A DNA stretch of 64,000 nt from Psettodes erumei (taxonomy: Eukaryota > Chordata > Actinopteri > Pleuronectiformes > Psettodidae). Below the pieces are notes generated by a model, which ran no database searches, had not been told where the DNA came from, and was given only the letters and a program-made list of their open reading frames with translations. The DNA is taken from NCBI GenBank assembly GCA_016785225.1, contig JAFBJZ010000616.1, positions 2,469,001 to 2,533,000 of the forward strand, given 5' to 3'. Shown in pieces: positions 23,444-34,600 of this stretch. The number at the start of each line of letters is the position of its first letter. Positions within the stretch are counted from its first letter, which is position 1. The position numbers and the translations under genes are program-made.

Positions 23444-26400
23444 CTGAAAGGAAAAGTTATATACAGAATAACAGCGGCACTGAGAAAAACAGATGGTGAT
23501 GAACACCGATTTGAGCCTTCACTTACTTGGCCTCTTCTTTTTCTGTCATGTCTTCATCTTGCGGCACGTCTTCCCACGCTGAGTAAGTAAATGTGAGAAA
23601 AAAAGTGTTAGCTTGACCATAACATTTGATAAATTACATGGTTTAAAGTATGTAGACACCAGATCATGATGATCGTGAAACTCAATGAACATCCAATTTG
23701 GAAAAGCACAGGCATCATCTGTCGGTGTCTAGTTTCAGGATGTCCACAAGATTCTGGAACCAGATTACCGGGTTTTTTCCTCACATCTAGCACTGATGAG
23801 GTCCAGTACTTATTGTATGAACTGGCTTTGTGCATGTGACATTGTCATATTGAAGCTGGGAAGGGCCTTCCTCAAAACATACACTACTCTAACATTTTAT
23901 TCTGTATATTAAGATTTGTCTTAACTTGGATAAACCCTGGAAAACCACAACCATAAAAGTGTTGTGTACATACTTTTGGTCATGTGTTCATGCTCCCTTC
24001 ATTCTCAGAACAAAACCCAAAGAGAACTAAACTAAATGAAAAACTGTCACTTCTCTGTCACTTACCCTCCACTGTGTTCCACCACTCCATAAGATCCACA
24101 TCCTGGAAGATACAATTAGATTTGTAAATTTAAGTTAAGTGTACTGAAAACTAAATCTGGTGACATATTTTCAGTGGCCAACCTCTTCTTCTTCAGGTTG
24201 TGCAGGGTCAATACGGAGGTCCTCCAGCTGGTCAAACAGGCACCTGTTTCCACCTTCATTCTGAGGCAACAGAGAATATAACTCAAATATCATGTATGAA
24301 CACAAGTATTTCTATCCCTGGGTTAAGACAAAATCCATGTTTACTTAAGTACCACATATGCTCCGTTTCACTTTTTATACTGTATGTAAGAGGAGGAAGT
24401 GATGGTAATAGGGACCCTGAATGCACTGACTTATTGCTGCTGTTTTTGCGGAAGTAAAAATCGTCTGTGGGCACATTGGATAGGGAAGTAGAGAAACAAG
24501 TCTGGGCACATTGCAACCTAATCTCATCTCATCCTCCATGCACAGGACATGCACAAACACTGTTGTGTGAAGGTGGATCTCATTTCAGCTGAGGAGGAAC
24601 AACATGACATGCTGGCTGTAATAGTCTCTGTTGGGAGCTGAGAGCACGCCCTCGAGACAAACTCTGTAAATAACCGCATGGAAGAGGTTGTTTTCAGGGA
24701 GGAGGAGGGGGAGAGGTCAGGTGACTGTGGTAATGCTGAACCACAGGGAGACTGGCAGTCTGGTGGACAAAAACCCACACAGACGGCAAGAGAAGAGAGA
24801 AAGAAAGAAGAAAACATAATACACAATTTCCTGTCACAGAGAGCGTTTTATATTCTCTACCTCTGCTGTGCCTGCAGCCCCGTCCTGCGCATTCTTCTGT
24901 TTAACTTTGGCCTGAAACAAATAAAGACAAACACACACACCCAAACACACAGTCAAAACACTTATCATACAACAGAGATATTGTCTTTGGGCTGACATCA
25001 GTTCCTATACAATCCAGATCATTACAAATTTATTACAAATTTGTTACAAAACAAATAAAATGAACACGGGGTAAAATATTAACAGCACATTTACTTCTTT
25101 TTTTTGTCTTCCCTGGTCTTCAAATCTTCAAATATGTGGTTGGAATTTCAGCTATGCTAATCCAAATGACCATGCAAAAATAATACTTCAGATTTTCAGT
25201 TTGAAGTAGGAGTGGGTGGAAAAATAAAATGAATGCAGATGTTTCGACGCGTGCTACAAAGGCGGTCTGCACCCACAGTGAACCACTGCAGTATGAGAGA
25301 TGCTGGAGCAGCGCTCTCCACCACCATCATCAAACAGGAAGTAAACAGGATTTAAATCTCCGACAGCTTTGGATTTTAAATGGGTTGTCTTTGGAATTCA
25401 TCAAACCTCTGTTGGATTTTGCTTTATTTTTGTTCGCCAACACCAGCTGCCATGAGCTTGTTTCTCCCAACAGAACATACAGTTGACATTTAAACTAACA
25501 CTGCATGCCTGAAATGGGTGGATGGGTTGTATAGCTCTTCATAAACATGATATGTGGTATGACATAAGCCTGAACAAGTCACCTCTAATTCTAGTTTCTG
25601 TAGTTCAGTTGTGTAACATGCAGAAACACAGTCTGCTGAAAAGGCTGATATAGCTCCACTGTAATGCCCCCCCCCCAAAGGAAAATAAATAAATAAATAA
25701 ATAAATAAAAAATCCATCCAAAGATTTGAACTGCTCTTTCAGCCCAAAGCACCTTAGTATCCTTCAGAATATTTGTGACTGTTCAGTGTGTTAGAAGATG
25801 TTTTGTTGATGTTAATACAAAGAGGTACTGAGAAACAAGTCTGTACAAGTCACATGTTTGAATGTTACCTTGACCCGTGGCATGAAAGGATTGTGTCGCT
25901 TGGGTTTCTTGACTTTAGTCTAGAAAGAAAACATAAAATATATTACTAATTCAGACCAAATTGTGAAATGTTTTTCTAGCCATGATTACAGTAAAATGAT
26001 TCTGAAACCGATCAATGTCAAGATCAATCTAAAAACTGCTAATCAACAAGTGAAGACGAAGCAAAAGGAATTGAGTTAAATTACCTCCTCTTTTTTTTCC
26101 TTGCTCTCCTCATCTTTGTTGTCCTCCTTGGATGAAGTCTCATCTTCTTCTTTCAGCTCTTCATCATCAGACGCAGCCTAAAACAAACCATAATAAGAAC
26201 AATGAAATAAATCATTACCCAGAAAGAGTAACACAAGGTTGCATATGAATTCATTTGTAATTTTAAATTTGGGTAGCCTTTATCAAAAACAATGATGTGG
26301 TGCAAAGTGGAATGTGCATATCATATACCTTGGTTGCAGGATGCAGCATAAAGGGATTATGGTGCTTTTGTTTTTTCACGTTTGTCTGTCAAAACAAATT

Positions 26401-28589
26401 GCACAGTCACAGGTGTGTTAGGTGACAGGAGTCCAGCAAAAACTGGAAGAACTACATTTCATCACAGGGATTGGTGACCTAAATTTGAGTGAAAAAACTA
26501 CACCTGGGCTAAATGTGCTGCTTCAGTATTTGGGTTTTGGTTAGACCAAAAACAAAAACTCTCTGCGAGTACAGTACGTATATGATGTGCTTTTTTCTTC
26601 CCACAAACAGGAATCAGAAACCAATGGTTTTGTTTATTATTTAACAAACTTATTTACAATCTGATCTCACCACTCCCTACTCTTATCACTTAAAGATGAA
26701 CAAATTTCAACTTATGATATTATTATTATAAAGGATTATCTTATTTTATCTTTAAATTCTATTAGAGGTCCATATGTCGTAAAAGATACCAAATATATCT
26801 GGCTACATATTAGCTGAATGTGTAGAAAATGAAGAAATGTACATGAGAGTAACAGTAGAAAAAAAAAGATGAATGATGTCTTGAATATCACGCTGTGTTA
26901 TCTTCAATACAGAACTGAAAAAGCTCAATCCAGAACCTATGATGTTGTCAGTGTGAAACAAAAAGAACACAACAACCTGAGTTACCTGAAAGTAAACAAG
27001 AGGTTAAAAAAGATGCCATGTCCTAACTTGATGTGTGCTGAACCTCACGCTGATAACAGCTTGGTCCCGTGTGTCATTTGCATGAATCTAGCATGAAGGA
27101 AGCGATAAGAGGAAGCAGACTCTAGAATAATTAGATCCTGGCAGAACAGGTGTCTCATATACAGCATTTGGTTTTATCTGCAGATGTGGGTTCAAACCAC
27201 ACATACATCACTTCGACACCAACCACCGAAAAATACCTTGATATATATATATATACAGTGAAGTAAATCTATTGAATGTTATATGACAATCACTCACTAT
27301 CACAAATTAATATGCAGTCAATGTCCTCATTATTGTGTTCATATTCATAAGCAAACTTTGTGAGGACTGTTGGTGCATCCTGTTTGTAGAGATGATGAAC
27401 TTACTGCTCTGCTCTCCACAGTGTTCAGCTCATCTCCCTCTTTGGCCTCAGCTGACGCATCTTGTTTGAGACCCTCATCGTCTGACTGGCTCTGCAGCAA
27501 AGTTATTCAATTACTTTTTTTTCTAACAAAGCTGTGAAAGTCTTTTCTACATGTCGGCACTGGAATATGTGTGTGTGTGTGTGAGAAAGAGGCTTGTAAA
27601 TGCACATACCATCTATCAATATTGTATTAATGTGATTAACAGCTAATATTTTGCCCAGAAAAAAACTTTTATTATTAAATGCCCACTTTTGCCAATGAAA
27701 CCTAAAAGTATTCTGACTTGTTTACACTATAAAAGGCTATAAAGGCATGTGAGCACGGAAAGTGTTCCTGCGGTTAGTGTACCAGCAAACCTTTAAAATC
27801 AATATAACCATTGCACTGCGTGTTCATGTCAGTACCTGATGGTTGCTCTTCTGTCTCGCTCTTCGCTTCATCTCCTGCAATGAAACCAGAACAGGTCCTG
27901 AGCAACAAGGGCTCACCATCCAGCATCAACACATCCACACACACATCGGCTCCAAACTCCGAACAAACACTGAAGGTTTACTCTACCTCTTCTGAGGTTC
28001 TGACAGGAACCACAGGAGTCTCTGCAGGCTTCTCTTTTTTCTGTCTGGAGGTCATGTCCTTTTTATCCTGCAGATGACAAACAGTAGAAAGACATTTGTT
28101 CCAAACAGACAGCCAGTGTTTGAAGAAGTAAACCTCTGGATGTGCACAACGCCTGACATTTAACAACTTGCAGCCATGACTCTTTTAAAGGCATATTATG
28201 TATATTTCACGTTTGCTGCTTCCTGTATGGCATCACTGTTATTCGGCAGATTTAACCTGCATTCTAACAGACGTAGTAAACGTAGTAAAACTGTGGGAAT
28301 GAGAGAAATGTACAGACATCACACATCATTCTGAGAAGCTGCCAACAAACTGTACCCGATTGTCTTCGGTTCCTCTGGGTTTCACTTTGTCTTGTGCGGA
28401 GGTCCTCTTCGTCTCCTGCAAGACAAAACAACACAGACAGACAGAGGGCAGGTCAGAGCCGCCTCACACCGGCCACAGGTCGCTGAACGCCGGTTGTGTC
28501 CCGCTGCACGCAAACCTCTTCAGCTGTTCTGGCTGGGACCGGTGGCGATTCCTTCCTTTCACGCTGGACCATGTTGCTTTTGACCTAAC

Positions 28590-28626
<37 letters not shown>

Positions 28627-31600
28627 GTCAAACACTGAGCCGGAGCAGGGGGACAGGGAGGTGTGACGGAGAGCAGGGATTTAAAGGGAGATGATGGGAT
28701 GAAGTGGTGGAGGTACAGAAGAGGATGGGTGTGTGTGAGTGGGTGTAGTTGATGACTCAGGAGCAATGCAATAAACACAATAAATAGACTGACCGGTATA
28801 GCTTTCTCATCCACTTTGTCATTCTCCTTGGGCATGTCTGTGTCTTCAGCGTCTTTCTGAACAAAGGACATCAAACGTCACATATTTAACTCTATCACTC
28901 ACGCTTCAAGTGCTTTGTTCCGTTTTCAGATGCATTTCACCTTCTCTGTTGGTTTTCATTCACTTCCATAAGGGCAGACTTTTTAAAACTTGCTTGCTTG
29001 CGTTTTTCCATAAAAAAGTTTGTCAAAGTTGCAAAGAATACTAGTACATCTCAAAAAATGAGAATATGGTGAACAAGCTGAATATTTCCCATCAGCTATT
29101 TGAGAATAGTTGATGCAGTGATACATGGTAAAGGAGCCCCAGCCAAGTACTGAGTGTATAAATGAACAGACTTTTCAGAGGGAGGACGTTTCTGTGTTGT
29201 AAATCCTCGTTTGAATGATCTGAGGAAAAATCCAGATTTTCATGAACTATAAGCCATAAATTAAAATTTTAAATATTTCACTTTACATGAAATGAATAAA
29301 GAAAAGTTTAGCTTTTTGAAAAAATGAACTTTTTTCCTGACATTCAAATTACACACTAGTATGATGGGAGATTTTCAGATTGAACTGAAATGAATGGTTA
29401 CCTCAGGTGGAAGGAAAAAAAATAAACATGAAATTGAAAATCATTGCAACACCGCTCACAGCATGGTGAGCTGGCATTACAAGTATGACCACTATGTTCA
29501 GCACATCAGTGACAACCTCACCACCACCACCACCACCACCTAACAACATTAAACACCATCATTACTTTATTTGCAGAGCGGAACGGATTCAGTTTGGACA
29601 TGGCTCCCATCATGGCATTCTGAGAGGAAGAACACACGTCAGTGAGAGACTGAAGACTTTTTAGTTTTGCTTCAGCTTGGTCAGCCACGAGCTATTATTA
29701 CTGTTGTGTTCTGTTCTGTTCTGCCAGAGGACACAGAGTAAAGATGAGAGACTGACAGCTAACTCAGCCTCTAATTGTCAAATCAGTAACGTTATGACTG
29801 CGAATGAGCCATAATGAGCATTGCAAACAAAACATCCCTGCAAGACAGTTCAGATGTGGTATTTAAGAGGATTTTCAACACATACTGTATGTCTGCAGTG
29901 GTATAAAAACATGGATATAAAACAAGTCTAGTATGGCTCCTCCCTGGGACATTTCCTCAAACTACATAAGATAAGAAGAGCTCAGCAAGATCAGACAGGA
30001 CGTGCAGATGGAGCCTGTGGGTGAAATGGTTGTTAAAAAGTTCAACATCTGACTGTCTTCTCCTCGGGACACGAAACCCCTGCGTTCTCCTTGACTAATA
30101 ACAGCTAAATAACATTAAGTGGATTGAATTATAAATAAGAAAACTCAAAATTATAAGCTGACAGTCAAACAGGAAGGAGTCAATGTCAAAGCACCTGTTT
30201 GTGGCCTGATGACTTGTCGCTATTCGCAGGCAGATCCTCATCGTCAGAGTCTGTCTGCTTCTCATTCTGCACAGAGGAGACACAAATCCTTCTTTCACAC
30301 ACGAGGCTGTGCAGATCTTTCAAAGTATCCACTGATCAGCTCCTTGTTTCTTGACCACTATCAAACCGTCCTTACTTTGTTCGCAGAGCGAAACGGATTC
30401 AGCTTCGTCATCGCCTCAGCAAGTTTATTCTGAATATGAGACAAGAAAAAAAGAAAAAAAACCATTAAAAACATGAATGAAAGTGTTCAAACCAGACATA
30501 AGTTAGAACAAATAAGGATTTAAGAACTTTGCCGACCTGTTTGTGACCAGGCTGACCCTCTCCATTGTCCGATGTCTCCTCTCCATCAGTGTCTGAGTTC
30601 TTCTCCTGCGGACGGAGCCAGTTACAAAAAAATATAAACAACAGTAGATTCAGTATATCCAGTTTTACAACATGTTCTTTGGCTTTTCCACAAGGGACAA
30701 TTTTTTTTTCCAGGGGAGTGCGATGAAAATGATGGAACTGATGACTTGACGCAAATGTCCTCAGTGCAGAGCAGCACATCTTTCCTGTTTGTCAGAGTAG
30801 AACATGTTCATCGTCATCACGATCGCGAAAACAGGTTACAGTTCTGAACCCTGACTTTAACATCACACCATCTTATTCCTAAACATTCAGAAAGATTCAA
30901 ATCTAGTCATAGTTCCTTTGAACCAGTTAACTAATTTCAGAGAGCTGATTTCCACACCACAATGTCTCAGTCCAGTCCAAACTGTTGAAGCGACAGTGAG
31001 GACATTCAGCTACTCTGGTGTAACAACCGACCTGCTTGACTTTGGGCTTCTCTGTGGAAGACGTGTTCTCTTTGGAGTCTCTCGAGTGTCCAGCCCTGTC
31101 CTTCTCCTAATGTAACACAAAGCACACCGTCAGCACTTCACCAATAAGAAAGCATGACCAACAGACTGGTAGCTAGGATGCAGCATCCGCTGCCAGAGAA
31201 AAGTGACCTGAGATGAGGAGGAGAAGGGATTCTTCAGGACCTTCGCTGCTCCTCCACCCTGACAGAGAATACGAGGCAGCTGAAGTTACATGTTCCGCCG
31301 CTCCTTCAGTGTGAAAGCAGTTGAAAAGGCTGGAAACAAACAAACAAACGAGTCTCAAGCCTCACCTTTGCAGACTTCTCTGTGAGACTGTCACTGCTGG
31401 CAGAGAGTTCAGCATCCGCAGACAGATCATCCTATAAAGACACACATTATAACACAAGACCAGAAAAGATGTTTGAGTATTAGTAGTATAGATCCTTTTT
31501 CCACTCTTCTAGGAAACACTGAAAGAACAGAGATACGGTATGATACAGATAATATGAAACACAATACTTATTGTTCAAACTTCCATCTCACCTGAGACTG

Positions 31601-34600
31601 TGATTTGGCAACTTTTTTTCTGAACACACCACTTAGGAATCCTCCTTTGTCCTGTGAAAGCATTAACGATGACATTAGTTTTTATCGTGGTCAGCTGATG
31701 ACGGAGGAGTCGGCTTTACCAAACCTCACCTTCGAGTTGTTCTCAGAGAGGTTGTCGCTGCTGCCCGAGAGCTCGCCGGGTGCAGACAAATCGTCCTGGA
31801 GGTGACAAGCAAATATCAACCAAATAAATGATCATCTCCCAGTCAAGTAACACGAGAAAATGTGACCCAAGCCAGAGGAACTACTCTCACCTGAGACTGC
31901 GTCCTTGCACCGAAGGGCTTTGCAGGTTTTTTAAATATTCCGCTGAACATCCCACCTGACTCCTGGGGGAAAAAAAAGGCCGGTCAGGTTGAGAATATTT
32001 TAGTAGTAGTGGAGGATTTTAGGATTTTAGTCAATCATTCCTCTGGATTTAGATGTCACGCGTACAAGCAGGAATTTCACATAGCAGCCTGCACTTTCAC
32101 CCACATTGCTGATGAGCGCAGCATTAGCTTCCCCTTCCCTACACACAAAAAAAACTAAAATAGAAAAACAAAAACCCACTTCTCTGACTCCACCCCGTTC
32201 CATTGCTAATCCACTGGTTAACATCAGAAGTGTTTGATCTGGATTTAGGCAGAGCCTTCCTTCTAAAACTGCTCCGGAATCAGCCTTGAAAGCGTCTGTT
32301 AGTCCAGTGGTGTAACGAAGGAGACGGCTTTCATGAACCTCACCTTGGAGTTGTTCTCAGAGAGGTTGTCACTGCTGCCTGAGAGCTCGCTGGGTGCAGA
32401 CAAATCGTCCTGGAGGTGACAAATAAATCTCAACAAAATAATTCACCCTCGCCCAATAAAGTAACGCCAGAAAATGTGAGACAAGCGAGAAGCACAACTC
32501 TCACCTGAGACTGTGTCCTCGCTCCAAAGGGCTTTGGGGATTTTTTAAATATTCCACTCAACATCCCACCTGACTCCTGGAAATACAGTCACAGTTTTCA
32601 ACATTTTCCAGTTTTAAAGATAATAATCAGCATTTTACAAAACAAGTTCATGGAGGCGACAGGATTTAAGGGACCTAACCTTTGCGTTGCCATTGACATA
32701 AAGGTTGTCGCTGCTGCCTGAGAGCTCGCTAGGTGCAGACAGATCTTCCTGAACGGAGAAACAAGCATCTCCAACAAATAAATACCACTCGTCTCCTCAT
32801 AAAGTTTCTATTTCTTTTTAACAATCTTAAAGTGAGACGCACAACTCTCACCTGAGACTGTGTCCTCGCTCCAAAGGGCTTTGGGGATTTTTTAAACATC
32901 CCGCTGAACATCCCGCCTGACTCCTGAAGAAAGAAGAAAGTCACATCCTGTCAGCTGTACCGTAGTTGTGACTTGAAATAAGATGAAGTCTTTGGACTGC
33001 TGCAGCTGTGAGGCGGACAGGCAGACACCAACGCGTCAGCCTTTCTTTCAAACTGCTGATGAGCGCGGGTTTTCCTCGCTCTTCCAAAACGCACAAAAAC
33101 AGTGACAATGAACGAGTCCAGCACATTCACCGCAGGACATCGGACATCCCCTGCATGTGTCCCTGACTCACACAATGTAGTGGATCATTTACTATTATAA
33201 CGACCATGTTTTTGTTAGAGGTTCTGTCATACTTTGGTGTAATTCTTATACTGATTTTGAATCTCTTGCTGGTGTGTAACTGTCCCTGCTCTTGTTCAGG
33301 CTGCTGCACTGGCTTTGCTGACAAAGATGTATAAAAAGCAGTTTGTTTGCATTTTGACAGTGTCTGCTTAAATGAACATGTAAAATATATATATAATAAG
33401 TTGACTGATGAGACTCACCTTATGGGTGGTGTTGTCAGATGCATTGTCGTTTCTGACTAAGAGCTCACTGTCCAAAAGATCCTGAAACGTAAGATTATCA
33501 CTGCGCTAAATTTTAACAGTAACAACGGGTTTTCCCAGCTGATCTTGCTCTGCGTGCAAGACATGTAAGAGGAGACGATGTTTCACCTGCGATGGCCTCC
33601 GGGCGTGCCCTGGTTTGGGAGAGCGTTTCAGTATTCCACCAAACACACCGGATTTGTCCTGAAGAAAAAAACCAAAACGGTTTCAGAGATGAGCGTGAGT
33701 GAGTTGTGTGTCCATGAGTGAGTTGTGTGTCCGTGAGCAGAAGCTGATCTCACCTTGGAGGATTTGTTGTTGTTGTCTGTCAGGCTGTCGCTACTGGCAG
33801 AGAGCTCAGGATTTTGTGTGGAGAGTGTGGCCTGTTGACACAATGAAGCTGAACACTGCAAGAACTTTGGAAACACTAATATGCACGTCATGCATTATAT
33901 TTATGTATTTTTATTTCAAGGTCCAACAGAAATTGCAAGTACTCAGGTTAAACTATTTACAATAATTACAAGAGTTTTAGAGAATTATAAAAATGATAAA
34001 ACTAAATTTAAAAAAAAAATTTAAAAATAAACTGATAAAGAGTTTCCACTAGATTTTGATGACTTCTTTGTTCAAAACAAAGACAGCCTGAAACACAAAT
34101 TTATTTTTCTGTGGCCTTGCGCTCTGGCTGCACGTGTGGTGCAATGTGAAGGATTCATTATCATTAAATCTGTCGATTCCCTTTTCAACTCATTCCTTAA
34201 TTGGCTAGCCTTTATGATGTCAGAATAATGTCAGTTTTTACACGTGAAAACAAGATACTGAGCACAGGAAGTCGAGAAGGCCACTACAAACCTGTGGCTG
34301 ACCCTCTTTGGCAGATTTGTTCGTCTTCTTAAACATTCCTTTCAACGCGCCTCCTTTGTCCTGAAACATGAACAAATATGTCAATCTGCATTGAAAAAAC
34401 CCCAAAACACTCTCACTGACGTATAATGTGATATAATGTGTCCTCAGAGTTGACGCACCTTGCTGGTGCTGTCGGTCAGGCTGTCGTTGCTCTTCGAAAG
34501 TTCCCCACTGGCTGATAAATGATCCTGTCAGCACAGAGGCTTTGTGTTAGGATGTGCAGAATCTGATAGTGTAGATCCACACTCTGAGTGTTTTACCGAA

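Larger units (their letters stand above)
25869..31258 (-). other. Linker half of paralogue B: NPF, acidic and PxxPxR exons
   Basis: Asn-Pro-Phe occurs five times, each in its own exon: LKNPFSS (31208-31258), KLNPFRSANK (30376-30429 and 29566-29619), HHNPFM (26329-26385) and RHNPFM (25869-25919). Acidic exons sit between them, two ending GHKQ (30195 and 30537), so an NPF+acidic exon pair also duplicated. PxxPxR occurs in 27987-28067 (PVVPVR) and 28516-28584 (PPVPAR). Paralogue A has matching PxxPxR exons (14492-14572, PAVPLR; 15386-15445, PVVPPR) but no NPF that I can find. Confidence 0.8.

Noticed and set aside
24678..24995. 105-codon plus-strand frame, Glu-rich start
   Set aside because: It overlaps the real minus-strand exon 24861-24911 of paralogue B, and has low complexity and no family match.
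28464..28874. 136-codon minus-strand frame
   Set aside because: It reads through a (CA)n run and two introns. Only the stretch at 28794-28856 is exon.
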